Part shown: positions 51,116 to 60,315 of the stretch, piece by piece | How the letters are laid out: every line of letters starts with the position of its first letter | Position numbering within the stretch: the stretch's first letter is position 1 | From: 2-12-FULL-35-15 sp036170475 | GTDB lineage: Bacteria; Bacteroidota; Bacteroidia; 2-12-FULL-35-15 | NCBI GenBank assembly: GCA_036170475.1 | Contig: JAVHPE010000206.1 | Span: 1 to 64,000, forward strand | Length of the DNA stretch: 64,000 bases | Direction: 5' to 3' | Made by a program: the position numbers and the translations under genes | The notes under the pieces: model-generated | Database searches by the model: none | What the model saw: only the letters and a program-made list of their open reading frames with translations | Told to the model about the DNA's origin: nothing

Positions 51116-52855
51116 ATGAAAAATAAGAAAAAAATGTTTCTCCTGTCATTGATCTTTACTACTGGCAGTACTTTCGCACAATTGGTAACAGAATATTGGG
51201 ATGCTCCTCAAACAAAGAAGAAAAGTGAGCAACAAATGAAAGATGGTATGCAGCATGGGAAATTTACAGCCTGGTATGAAAACGGAAATGTTGTGAAAGA
51301 AGGGAATTATGTTGATGGAAAAGAAAGTGGAAAATTTGTTTCTTATTATAGCGACAAAAAAGTCAAGTCGGAAGAAAATTACAGTAAAGGGAAAAAACAC
51401 GGTGCCTGGAAATACTGGTACAGCAATGGGAACAAAGCACAGGAAACTTTTTTTAAAAATGACAAACCAGATAGCGCCTGGACCGGATGGTACGAAAACG
51501 GAAAAGTGAAAAGCATCGAGAATTATTTGTCAGGAAAAAAAGAAGGCGCATGGATTTATTATTATGTTAACGAACAAAAAGAAAGTGAGGGAACCTTCAA
51601 AAATAATTTGGCGGAAGGAAATTATACCGGCTGGTATACCGATGGTAAAAAACAAAAAGAAGGTGTTTACAAGAATGGAAAAGAAATCGGCTTATGGAAA
51701 GAATGGTTTAGTTCTGGAAACCCAAATCAGGAATTAATGTATGAAAAAGATGAAGTATTACTGATTAATTTATGGTCAGTGCAAAATGAACAAATTATTA
51801 AAGATGGAAGCGGAAACCTTACCATTGTATATGATGATGGAAAAAAGAAAGCGGAAGGTAAATACAAAGATGGCCGTATGGATGGGGATTGGATGTTTTA
51901 CACTCCTGCAGGTGAAAAAGATTTTACAGTAATTTATCAGCAGGGGAAAAAAAACGGAATTTGCACCAATTGGTTTAAAAGTGGAAAAATAAAAAGTCAG
52001 GGTACTTTTGTAAATGATAAAAAAACCGGCTATTGGAAATGGTATAGTGAAGATGGCAAAATTGAAATGGAAGGATTTTTAATTGATAATCTTCGTGAAA
52101 AAAAATGGATGAATTGGTTTGCAACAGGTATAAAAGAATCGGAAGGGTATTACAAAAATGATTTGCAAGACAGTCTATGGACTTATTCTTATAAGGATGG
52201 CTCAAAATGGAAGGAAGGCAATTTTAAATTGAATAAAAAAGAAGGACTATGGACGGTATGGTTTGAAAACGGACAAAAACTTCAGGAAGGAAAATATAGT
52301 TTTGGAAAAGAAGAAGGTACTTGGAAATCGTGGTATGCAGATGGTATAACAAAAGATGAAGGAAATTTTAAATCCGGGAAAATGGATGGTAGCTGGAAAG
52401 GTTGGTTTCCAACTAACAAACCTAATTATGAAGGTTTTTATAAAAACGATTTAAAAAATGCTGAATGGAAATATTATTTTGATTCCGGAAAAATAAAAGA
52501 AGAAGGCAACTATAAAGAGGGCAAAAAAAATGGACATTGGATTTTCTGGACTCCACAAGGTATGAAGGATAGCGAAGGAAATTACAAAGATGAAAGACCG
52601 GATGGATCCTGGACTAACTATTACCCTACAGGGGTTAAATCAATGGAACAAACATTCAGAGACGGGAAATTGAGCGGTGATTGCAATTCATGGTATGAAA
52701 ATGCTAAATTGAAAAGCAGTACATCTTATAAATTAGTAGGAGATAAAAAAGGGAACCGTGTGGAAAGCAAGCCACATGGTAAATGGACTTATTATGATAC
52801 CAATGGTAAAATAGTTATGGAAACTACTTATAAATATGGTGTTAAAGTAAATTAA
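51116..52855 (+). CDS. Exported MORN-repeat (YwqK-like) protein
   Basis: The 579-residue product has a signal peptide (ending STFAQ) and consists almost entirely of about twenty MORN_2-type repeats of 22-24 residues built on GxWxxWYxNGxxKxEGNYKxGKxxG. Annotated relatives are often called YwqK-family antitoxins, but with a signal peptide and no toxin gene beside it that role is doubtful. An envelope scaffold is more likely. It converges on prfB across a hairpin. Confidence 0.85.
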   Translation: MKNKKKMFLLSLIFTTGSTFAQLVTEYWDAPQTKKKSEQQMKDGMQHGKFTAWYENGNVVKEGNYVDGKESGKFVSYYSDKKVKSEENYSKGKKHGAWKYWYSNGNKAQETFFKNDKPDSAWTGWYENGKVKSIENYLSGKKEGAWIYYYVNEQKESEGTFKNNLAEGNYTGWYTDGKKQKEGVYKNGKEIGLWKEWFSSGNPNQELMYEKDEVLLINLWSVQNEQIIKDGSGNLTIVYDDGKKKAEGKYKDGRMDGDWMFYTPAGEKDFTVIYQQGKKNGICTNWFKSGKIKSQGTFVNDKKTGYWKWYSEDGKIEMEGFLIDNLREKKWMNWFATGIKESEGYYKNDLQDSLWTYSYKDGSKWKEGNFKLNKKEGLWTVWFENGQKLQEGKYSFGKEEGTWKSWYADGITKDEGNFKSGKMDGSWKGWFPTNKPNYEGFYKNDLKNAEWKYYFDSGKIKEEGNYKEGKKNGHWIFWTPQGMKDSEGNYKDERPDGSWTNYYPTGVKSMEQTFRDGKLSGDCNSWYENAKLKSSTSYKLVGDKKGNRVESKPHGKWTYYDTNGKIVMETTYKYGVKVN

Positions 52856-52858
52856 CAA

Positions 52859-52880
52859 AATACCTCTCTCCGGAGGTATT
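52859..52880. terminator. Bidirectional terminator between the MORN gene and prfB
   Basis: AATACCTC (52859-52866) pairs with GAGGTATT (52873-52880) around a 6-nt loop in the 26-bp convergent gap. Confidence 0.7.
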
Positions 52881-52881
52881 G

Positions 52882-53971
52882 CTAACTATTCCCGTACTCC
52901 ATCAAATAGGCTTTAATAAAAGCATCCAAATCGCCATCCATTACCGCTTGTATGTTTGAAGTTTCATGACCGGTACGGATATCTTTAATCAATTTATATG
53001 GTTGAAAAACATAGTTGCGAATTTGTGAACCCCATTCAATTTTCTTTTTGTTCCCTTCAATTTTATCAATTGCTTCACGTTGTTTACGTAACTCAATTTC
53101 AAATAATTGAGATTTTAAAAGTTTGATGGCATTTTCTTTATTTTGTAATTGTGACCGTGATTCCTGATTTTTTATAATAATACCAGAAGGCTTGTGATGC
53201 AACCGTACTGCCGTTTCTACCTTGTTTACATTTTGCCCTCCTGCACCACCTGCACGGAATGTATCAAATTCAATATCTCCGGGGTTTATATCAATTTCAA
53301 TGGTATCATCAATTAAAGGATAGGCATAAACAGATGCAAATGAAGTATGGCGTTTTGCATTAGCATCAAACGGAGATATACGTACCAGACGGTGCACACC
53401 ATTTTCCCCTTTTAAATAACCGAAAGCATAATCACCGACAAATTCTAATGTAATTGATTTTATACCTGCTGCATCACCATCTGTCCGGTCGGTTTCAATT
53501 ATTTTATACCCCTTTTTGTTCCCCCACATCATATACATGCGCATCAGCATTTCCGCCCAATCGCAGCTCTCTGTGCCGCCCGCACCTGAATTTATTTGTA
53601 TCACACAACTTAAAACATCCTCTTTTCCACTGAGCATATTTTTAAATTCAATTTCTTCCAGCATTTTCAATGTGGCTTGAAACTGTTGTTCTACATCATC
53701 TTCCGTAGCTTCTCCTGCTTTGTAAAAATCATACAAAAGGGTAAGATCATCCATACCGCCTGATAAAGCGGCATACGATTTAGTCCAGTCTTTTTTGATT
53801 TTTGTTTGTTTGAGAAGCTCTTCCGCTTTTTTGGGGTTATCCCAAAAGTTGGGAGCAAGTGCTTTTTCTTCTTCTTCGGCTATTTCCAGCAATTTATGAT
53901 CGAGGTCAAAGATGCCCCCTTAACGCATCCGTGCGCTCCCGAAGGTCTTTTAATTGGTCTGTTGTAATCAT
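52882..53971 (-). CDS. prfB: Peptide chain release factor 2 with programmed +1 frameshift
   Basis: Translation starts at ATG 53971 and reads 21 codons (MITTDQLKDLRERTDALRGHL) to an in-frame UGA. A +1 shift at CUU-UGA-C then joins the 341-codon main frame, total 362 residues. The main part has the RF2 codon-reading tripeptide SPF (VRISPFDANAKRHTSF) and the GGQ motif (GAGGQNVNKVETAV) for peptidyl-tRNA hydrolysis. It ends translation at UGA and UAA. Autoregulation by its own UGA is the classic scheme for this gene. Confidence 0.96.
53905..53920 (-). promoter_or_regulatory. prfB programmed frameshift site
   Basis: On the minus strand an AGGGGG Shine-Dalgarno-like stimulator is followed by CAT, the slip codon CTT and the stop TGA with C after it. 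This matches the AGGGGG-N3-CUU-UGA-C layout of bacterial prfB. It also shows that the anti-SD of the ribosome is still used here, although most Bacteroidota genes lack SD sites. Confidence 0.95.
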
Positions 53972-54063
53972 GGGCGTAAAGATACTATTTTACCGTTACT
54001 ATTAAACGGATTTTTATGAATTTATCGGCGTGGATTGTCATACACCCTGTTATCCTTGAAAGA

Positions 54064-54558
54064 CTAGTATAGGTTTGTCTCCTCTTCTTTTATAATATCC
54101 CATATTAAATCCTGTTCGAAGCCACGAGAAGCAATATATTGTGCAATTTTATAATTGCGCACATGAGATTTGCCTCCCTTAATTTCTTTGGATTTTTTTT
54201 CGATTAATTGTTTCAATGCTTTGAAGTAATCTTTATCATTAATCTCTTCCATTGCCCTCTTGATGCAGTAATCCGAGATGTTGCGTTTTTTTAATTCAAT
54301 TTTAATTTTTACCCTGCCCCACTTTTTTATTCTGAATTTCCCACCTGCGTATGTTTTTGCAAAACGTTCTTCATTTAAAAAATTGGTGGAAATTAAATCC
54401 GAAATAATATTTTCAACAGCATCAGAATACAAGCCCCATCCGTAGAGTTTATCACGCATCTCCTGCTGGCAGCGCTCCTGGTATGCACAAGATAGTTGTG
54501 CTTTAATTAACGCTTGCGCCGGTGTCAGTTTTTTCTTCGGTTTGTTTTCGAAATCCAT
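54064..54558 (-). CDS. recX: RecX-family regulatory protein
   Basis: The 164-residue product is made of three-helix RecX repeats (CQQEMRDKLYGWGLYSDAVENIISDLISTNFLNEERFAKTYA and on). In the family RecX binds RecA filaments and restrains them. No recA is nearby. It is a single gene between prfB and the DUF58 operon. Confidence 0.88.
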   Translation of the reverse strand: MDFENKPKKKLTPAQALIKAQLSCAYQERCQQEMRDKLYGWGLYSDAVENIISDLISTNFLNEERFAKTYAGGKFRIKKWGRVKIKIELKKRNISDYCIKRAMEEINDKDYFKALKQLIEKKSKEIKGGKSHVRNYKIAQYIASRGFEQDLIWDIIKEEETNLY

Positions 54559-54571
54559 ATCAGTCCTGATT

Positions 54572-54649
54572 CTTGACTTTCAACTCTTAACTTTCAACTC
54601 TTAACTTTTAACTTTTAACTTTTAACTTTTAACTCTTAACTCCTAATTC
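54572..54649. repeat. AACTCTT/AACTTTT tandem array
   Basis: Seven- to eight-bp words AACTTTC, AACTCTT and AACTTTT follow each other about nine times in the gap between recX and the DUF58 gene. Confidence 0.85.
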
Positions 54650-56043
54650 TATATCAATCCTCTTGCTTTCAATTCCAGATATTTATTGATTGTATTCACT
54701 GAAAGTTTTTGGGGATCGGTTAAAATACTTTGAATCCCATATTTTTCTAGTTCTTTGACAATCATTTTTTTTTCGTAAGCAAATTTTTGAGCAATGGTTT
54801 TATTATAGACTTCTTCCGTAGTGACAGCAGGTTTATCAATAAATAGTTGAAGCTCTGTATTTTCAAAAAATATCACCACTAACAAATGATCTTTCGCCAG
54901 CCTTCGCAAATACTTAATTTGTCTTTGCAAGCCAGACAGACTCTCGAAATTTGTATAAAGTAAAAGCAAACTGCGTTGATTTATTTTTGTTTTAACCGTA
55001 ATATATAATTTTTCGAAATCACTTTCGAGATAACCTGTTTTTTGATTGTAAAGCAATTCCATTATTTTCTGAAGCTGTGCATTTCTGCGATCAGCAAGTA
55101 AAACAGATTGTACTTTATGTGAAAAGGTAACTATGCCTGCTTTATCTTGTTTAAGCATTGCAATATTTGAAATAACTAAGCTTGCGTTAATTGCATAATC
55201 CAGTAAACTTAAACCTTCAAAAGGCATTTTCATTATACGGCCCATATCAATAACAGAATATACCTGCTGTGATTTTTCATCCTGGTACTGATTAATCATC
55301 AGTTTATTTTTACGTGCTGTAGCTTTCCAATTTATGGTTCTGATATCATCACCGGAAACGTATTCTTTTATTTGGTCAAACTCAGCATTGCTGCCGATTT
55401 TTCTAATTTTTTTAATTCCTGTATTTGTAAGGTTATTTGAAATAGCAAGCAATTCATATTTACGCATTTGTAAAAAGGAAGGGTAAACGGGAACTATCAT
55501 ATCCTGTGAAAAACGGACACGTTTTTGAATAAATCCGATAGGACTTTTTACAAATATATTTAATGCTCCGAAGTTGTATCCACCCCTTTTAACAGGATGA
55601 ACAATATAACCAACCGTTTTGCTTTTTCCTGATTCAACAGTCATATTAAACTCCGTATCTCGTGTCTGGAATTGAAATGGGATTTCATCAATTATAGTTA
55701 ACCGGGCAGCAAATAAGTAATGATTTTCTAAAACAATTTGTATAAAATTATCATCTCCGTTTGATAATTTATCTAACGTATTGCGTCTTCCGAAGATGCC
55801 ATTTTTATTGGTGTATAAAATAATTATATCAACTATCAACAATGCAGGAATAATGAACAATCCATATTCAACGAAAGATGCAATTTGAGGAAAGAAAAAA
55901 CCAAAAACCAACAATACTACTTCTACTGCGATAATGTAATATATCAGATTTGTAAAGTAGATTGATTTGAGAAAATGCCCCACCCTGCCTCCCCGAGGGG
56001 AAGGATGCGTACTATTTTTATTATAATAATTATTCTGTTCCAC
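54649..56043 (-). CDS. DUF58 domain protein
   Basis: The 464-residue product has two N-terminal membrane helices (about 31-50 and 55-75) and a DUF58/vWA-like domain containing GSNAEFDQIKEYVSGDDIRTINWKATARKNKLMINQYQ, the family hallmark. It works with MoxR ATPases, here the next gene upstream. The listed start is GTG at 56043. A second GTG at 55983 precedes the usual FLKSIYF start of the family and has a GGGGAGG site supplied by a palindromic repeat (55979-56012). Residues 12-22 (THPSPRGGRVG) are that repeat translated. Confidence 0.9.
   Translation of the reverse strand: MEQNNYYNKNSTHPSPRGGRVGHFLKSIYFTNLIYYIIAVEVVLLVFGFFFPQIASFVEYGLFIIPALLIVDIIILYTNKNGIFGRRNTLDKLSNGDDNFIQIVLENHYLFAARLTIIDEIPFQFQTRDTEFNMTVESGKSKTVGYIVHPVKRGGYNFGALNIFVKSPIGFIQKRVRFSQDMIVPVYPSFLQMRKYELLAISNNLTNTGIKKIRKIGSNAEFDQIKEYVSGDDIRTINWKATARKNKLMINQYQDEKSQQVYSVIDMGRIMKMPFEGLSLLDYAINASLVISNIAMLKQDKAGIVTFSHKVQSVLLADRRNAQLQKIMELLYNQKTGYLESDFEKLYITVKTKINQRSLLLLYTNFESLSGLQRQIKYLRRLAKDHLLVVIFFENTELQLFIDKPAVTTEEVYNKTIAQKFAYEKKMIVKELEKYGIQSILTDPQKLSVNTINKYLELKARGLI
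55979..56012. repeat. GC-rich palindromic repeat at the start of the DUF58 gene
   Basis: CCCACCCTGCCTCCCCGAGGGG-like text with a CTCCCCGAGGGGAAGG palindromic core matches the intergenic unit at 40.56 kb. It overlaps the first 22 codons of the DUF58 frame. Confidence 0.6.
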
Positions 56044-56084
56044 AAAAATAACGTATGAATTTTTTACTATTGCCCATCAACTAA

Positions 56085-56131
56085 TCACTATTAACTATTA
56101 ACTCATAACTATTAACTTTTAACTCCTAACT
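56085..56131. repeat. AACTATT/AACTCAT tandem array
   Basis: About six AACT(A/C/T)(T/A)(T/C) words in the gap between the MoxR and DUF58 genes. Confidence 0.8.
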
Positions 56132-57107
56132 ACCTCGGTACTTCAATTTGTTCAACAATTAGTTTTATCACATCAGTAGAAGAAATTCCTTCCATTTCTT
56201 TTTCTGGCGTGAGCATAACCCGGTGCTTTAATACAGGTATTGCTACAAATTTAATATCATCGGGGGTAACAAAATCGCGACCACGCATGGCAGCCATAGC
56301 TTTTGATGTTGAGAGTATTGATAATGATGCACGTGGTGATGCGCCTAAATAGATAGATGAATTGTTACGGGTCTGATTTACAATTTTTGCGATATAGGAA
56401 ATTAAATTTGAATCAATATGTAATGAACTTACTTTTGCTCTATACTCCTTCACATTTGCAGCATTTATTACGGAATTAACACTATTAATATCAACCGTAT
56501 TTTTTCTTGCATGATATTCTGAAATAATTTTAATTTCATCCTCAAGAGATGGATAATCTACTTCAATTTTAAATATAAAACGGTCGAGTTGTGCTTCCGG
56601 TAAACGATACGTGCCTTCCTGTTCAATTGGGTTTTGTGTTGCTAAAACAATAAAAGGAGCTGTTAAAGGGTATGTTTTTCCATCAACAGTAATCTGTCGT
56701 TCTTCCATTGCTTCAAACAGAGCTGACTGGGTTTTAGCCGGAGCCCTGTTGATTTCATCAATTAATATAATGTTTGAAAACAGTGGTCCTTTTTTAAATT
56801 CAAACTCAGATGTTTTCAGATTAAAAATGCTTGTGCCAATAATATCCGAAGGCATTAAATCGGGTGTAAACTGTATACGTGAAAATCCTATCGCCATTGT
56901 TTTTGAAAGCAATTTGGCTGTTAATGTTTTTGCAACTCCGGGCACTCCTTCAATTAATACATGTCCATCAGCAAGAATAGCTGCAATAAGGAGTTCGATC
57001 ATAGCATCTTGTCCTACAATTATTTTATTGACTTCCCGCTTTATATTGCTAACAGACTGTTGCAAATCATTTAAGTCGACTCTGCTCTGAAAAATTTGTT
57101 CTTCCAT
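56130..57107 (-). CDS. MoxR-type AAA+ ATPase
   Basis: The 325-residue product has Walker A as GVPGVAKT, Walker B IILIDEINRAPAKTQSALFEAMEE, sensor 1 LATQNP and a C-terminal lid with GASPRASLSI. These fit the MoxR family. It acts as a chaperone-like ATPase with the DUF58 protein encoded next. The operon also includes the DUF4350 and DUF4129 genes, a pattern common in Bacteroidota. Exact client unknown. Confidence 0.95.
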   Translation of the reverse strand: MEEQIFQSRVDLNDLQQSVSNIKREVNKIIVGQDAMIELLIAAILADGHVLIEGVPGVAKTLTAKLLSKTMAIGFSRIQFTPDLMPSDIIGTSIFNLKTSEFEFKKGPLFSNIILIDEINRAPAKTQSALFEAMEERQITVDGKTYPLTAPFIVLATQNPIEQEGTYRLPEAQLDRFIFKIEVDYPSLEDEIKIISEYHARKNTVDINSVNSVINAANVKEYRAKVSSLHIDSNLISYIAKIVNQTRNNSSIYLGASPRASLSILSTSKAMAAMRGRDFVTPDDIKFVAIPVLKHRVMLTPEKEMEGISSTDVIKLIVEQIEVPR

Positions 57108-57117
57108 GTTTAAAATT

Positions 57118-57189
57118 AGTTATGAGTTAATAGTTATGAGTTAATAGTTATGAGTTAATAGTTATGAGTTAATAGTTATGAGCTAAAAG
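57118..57189. repeat. 14-bp tandem array in inverse orientation
   Basis: Between four and five copies of AGTTATGAGTTAAT, the reverse complement of the AACTCATAACT family, lie upstream of the MoxR gene. Confidence 0.85.
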
Positions 57190-57209
57190 TTGAAAAAGTT
57201 AATTGGAAT

Positions 57210-57262
57210 ATCATCACATTAGCACATCAGCACATCAGCATATCATCAAATCAGCACATCAA
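57210..57262. repeat. CACATTAGCACATCAGCA-type repeat
   Basis: The words CACATTAGCA, CACATCAGCA and ATCATCAAATCAGCA occur in tandem, related to the text at 49.74 kb. Confidence 0.65.
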
Positions 57263-57263
57263 T

Positions 57264-58490
57264 TTATCTTTTACTTTGTTTATAAAATTCTTCAATCAAT
57301 CTATTTAATTTTAAAAGTTCCTGTTGTGTTACCGTTTGTTTAATACTTAAATCCGAAAAATAATAAAACAAATCATGAACCTGTTGTTCTTCAATTCCAG
57401 ACAGGTTTGCAATCCTCAGGATAAAGGGATCATCATATATAGTTGTTTTTGTTTGAAAAACAGTACGGATGTGTTCCAGAAAATAAATAATTTTTTTATC
57501 AGCAATGTTTTTATGATTTCCCGTTTGATAATACAGGGTTCCGACAATATCAACAAACTGTAATGTAGTATTTTTGTATGGTTCAACAATAGGTATAATA
57601 CGTTGTTTGCGTTTAGCGCCAAAAATCATAAATAAAATAAGTGATAAAATAAGCAGATAATATGCTTTGAGTAATAATGGGTTATTAAAAATAACACGTA
57701 AAGGACTATCGCTTTTATCATTCCCTGCTTTATAATATTCATCCCAGATGACAGGTTGGTTTGGCAGATAGGAAAGCGCTTTATAAACATAAGAATAATT
57801 GGTGTTCACAAAATGGTAATTGCTGAATGCTTCGGGCAGTGTATTTATAAATAGTTGACCTTTACCGATTTTATAGTTGATGAAATTAATTTTCTTATTG
57901 TCGTTACATCCTAAAACAATGCTTTTAGCGGTATCAAATGAATTTAGATAGGTCCCTTCCATCCCTTTATTATACGTATAGTAAAGAGGGTTTTTTAATG
58001 TTGGATTGCTGAAATTAATTTTTACAGTATCACGTGATTTATATAGCTTTGAAAACAATGCCGAATCGTTTTTAGTTATAGTACCTAGGTCAAAATAATT
58101 ATCTGTTTTAAGTTTCAATGTATCTGCAAACTTTCCTTCAAAATAATTGGCAGAAATAAAAACAGTATTACCACGTGAAGCAAATTTTAAAAGTTCACGA
58201 GTATCTAATGTATCGGGCTTGAAAATATTATTGATGATAATATAAGTATGATTTTGAAAAGGTTTATTGTTCAGGATATTGTAAATAGGAAATTCTGCGT
58301 TAGTTATTTTTTGTGAGGGGAAAACAGTTGGCAGCATTGTATATAATGCAGATGTACCAAAAGGAATTTTTGCCTTTTTAGTATATGAAACACTCCAGTT
58401 GATTGGTTTAGGGGTAAAAATCTGCAACAGCATTAGAGCTGTAAAACATACTGCTAAAACGATACTATATTTTTTATTTCCTTTCAACAT
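57264..58490 (-). CDS. DUF4350 domain membrane protein
   Basis: The ATG at 58490 gives a 408-residue product. An N-terminal helix (about 9-24) precedes a periplasmic or luminal domain resembling DUF4350 (YIIINNIFKPDTLDTRELLKFASRGNTVFISA, INFINYKIGKGQLFINTLPEAFSNYH). A second helix near 275-293 leads to a cytoplasmic helical tail. It belongs to the MoxR/DUF58 operon. The ATG shares one base with the stop codon of the DUF4129 gene, so translation is coupled. Confidence 0.8.
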   Translation of the reverse strand: MLKGNKKYSIVLAVCFTALMLLQIFTPKPINWSVSYTKKAKIPFGTSALYTMLPTVFPSQKITNAEFPIYNILNNKPFQNHTYIIINNIFKPDTLDTRELLKFASRGNTVFISANYFEGKFADTLKLKTDNYFDLGTITKNDSALFSKLYKSRDTVKINFSNPTLKNPLYYTYNKGMEGTYLNSFDTAKSIVLGCNDNKKINFINYKIGKGQLFINTLPEAFSNYHFVNTNYSYVYKALSYLPNQPVIWDEYYKAGNDKSDSPLRVIFNNPLLLKAYYLLILSLILFMIFGAKRKQRIIPIVEPYKNTTLQFVDIVGTLYYQTGNHKNIADKKIIYFLEHIRTVFQTKTTIYDDPFILRIANLSGIEEQQVHDLFYYFSDLSIKQTVTQQELLKLNRLIEEFYKQSKR

Positions 58491-59212
58491 CAACTATCAA
58501 AATGATTAAATTTTTCAATGATGGTTTTAAAATTGGTTTCATCTAATTGAAAATTGCCATACCATATATATTCGTATGAAATTGCCAACTCTTCGAAATG
58601 CTTGTTATATTTACTATTAGAAAGCTCTATTGAATAATCATTATTTGTTTTATCAATTTTCCAGGTAATTAAATTTTTGTCGGTTAATTCTTTCAACAGC
58701 TTTAAAAAATGCAAACGAACGGCTCGTCTGAAATCTTTTTCAGAAAGTGCCACAGAAATTAATTCGTTGAAATTTATTTTATGAATATCTTCTTCAAATT
58801 CTTTAAAATCAATAGCTATAGCTGCACTTTTCCCATAGAATAAAGCTCGTATATTGTTTTTTAGCAGCAATAGTATGATTAACACAATAGCTGCTACAAT
58901 GAGTAAATATTCTAAAATACGAAAAGCAAGAGAACCACCTTTGGAGCTAAATAACTCATCTGTTTTTCGCCAAAACCAATCTTTAAAGCGTTCCCAAGGT
59001 GTTTTAGGTGCCGGGCCAATATGATCATACTTATAATCAGCGTTATTTAATAATTCTTTTTGTTTTTTAGCATCGGGTTCCCGAACTTCAACTTTTGCAG
59101 TATCGAATATAATTGTGTTTTTTAATTTGGGAGAACCCTCTATACAATAAGTATTTGAGCCATAGGGCATACTATAGAAAAATAAAAAAAAAGTACAAAA
59201 TAGGACGCGCAT
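58490..59212 (-). CDS. DUF4129 domain membrane protein
   Basis: The start at 59212 gives about 240 residues: a signal or first helix, a Pro/Trp-rich stretch (PAPKTPWERFKDWFWRKTDELF), a membrane helix (about 100-120) and a cytoplasmic C-terminal domain with RRAVRLHFLKLLKELTDKNLI, typical of DUF4129. A longer frame from 59287 would overlap the upstream gene by 47 bp. Operon partner of the MoxR and DUF4350 genes. Confidence 0.78.
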   Translation of the reverse strand: MRVLFCTFFLFFYSMPYGSNTYCIEGSPKLKNTIIFDTAKVEVREPDAKKQKELLNNADYKYDHIGPAPKTPWERFKDWFWRKTDELFSSKGGSLAFRILEYLLIVAAIVLIILLLLKNNIRALFYGKSAAIAIDFKEFEEDIHKINFNELISVALSEKDFRRAVRLHFLKLLKELTDKNLITWKIDKTNNDYSIELSNSKYNKHFEELAISYEYIWYGNFQLDETNFKTIIEKFNHFDS

Positions 59213-59240
59213 TTGACACCAACCTGCAAAGCAGGGTAGT

Positions 59241-60200
59241 TTAGTAGTGCTGCTCCACATTATTATTCGGTGTATTGCCAATTTCATCTATTCGTTCCAT
59301 TAAACCAATGCCATCTTTTTGTTCAGCCAGACTATAATAGTGAAAAGAACTGATTACATATAATCCACTATACAATAATGTGCTGCAAAAAGTACAAATA
59401 GTGGCAACAATTAAAAAAGGTATGGAGACTTCCCCGGAAGCATCTTTTAAATGACTAAATATAAGTACCATCTGATATATGGCTTGTGGAAGTGCAAATA
59501 CAAAAGATATAATTCCAACCGCCAATACTGCGCAAACCATAATTACCCATGTCCACCAGAAATTATTACGCATTACTTTGCGTGTGCGGCCAAAGGATTC
59601 CATTACCCCTTTACCTTCCTGCATTTTTACCAGATAAACTACAGATAGTAGCCACATTACCGGTGGTAACAAAATAAGCAAACCAATAAACAAAGCTATT
59701 CCGAATAAAACTCCCAGAACAGGTACTGCGTATGCAATTCCAACAACAATTCCAACAACAAGAGCTAAGATAACAACTGTGAAGAACATTAAAATAAAAA
59801 ATACCGACAGTATATTTCCTATGTTTTTAACAAGGGTTTGTCCAACATCATTTATAGTAAATCCACCCTGACCTTTTTCCATATAATTAATCATAAACCC
59901 GTAAACAGTACCAAAAAGCACCATATTAGAGATAATTGTTGCCAGAATAAAAATTAAATACGTCCATCCAAATTGTGATAATATATTTGACTGTCCCATA
60001 TTTGATACCGAAAATATACTCACGGCATTTGATTGGTAAAAAGCTCCGGCAATAGCACTAATCAATAGAAAAGGACCTGCAATAAAAATCAATGACTGAA
60101 AAAACAGTTTAAAATTTTGTCTTAAAAATTTTACTGTAACGTTAAATGTTTCTCCGAAGTCACGTACCTGACGGAAGTTAATTTTTTCCTGATTGTTCAT
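59241..60200 (-). CDS. Multi-pass membrane protein of the MoxR operon
   Basis: The 319-residue product has about six membrane helices after an amphipathic N terminus (RDFGETFNVTVKFLRQNFKLFFQSLIFIAGPFLL). It resembles the unnamed membrane proteins that sit between SpoIIM and DUF4129 genes in Bacteroidota. A conserved loop VKMQEGKGVMESFGRTRKVMRNNFWWTWV is visible. Function unknown; probably part of the same membrane assembly. Confidence 0.7.
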   Translation of the reverse strand: MNNQEKINFRQVRDFGETFNVTVKFLRQNFKLFFQSLIFIAGPFLLISAIAGAFYQSNAVSIFSVSNMGQSNILSQFGWTYLIFILATIISNMVLFGTVYGFMINYMEKGQGGFTINDVGQTLVKNIGNILSVFFILMFFTVVILALVVGIVVGIAYAVPVLGVLFGIALFIGLLILLPPVMWLLSVVYLVKMQEGKGVMESFGRTRKVMRNNFWWTWVIMVCAVLAVGIISFVFALPQAIYQMVLIFSHLKDASGEVSIPFLIVATICTFCSTLLYSGLYVISSFHYYSLAEQKDGIGLMERIDEIGNTPNNNVEQHY

Positions 60201-60315
60201 TTTTTGTTTTTTGAATTGTTTGTTGTTTATTATTTATTTGAATCAAAGGTGGAAAGTTTTGCAAAAATGAAGAATGTTCTACTCCTTTGTAGAAACAGGT
60301 CTCGAAGCGTGTGTT

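Noticed and set aside
51116..52855. YwqK-type antitoxin of a toxin-antitoxin pair
   Set aside because: The protein has a signal peptide and no adjacent toxin-like gene; MORN-repeat similarity alone does not show an antitoxin.
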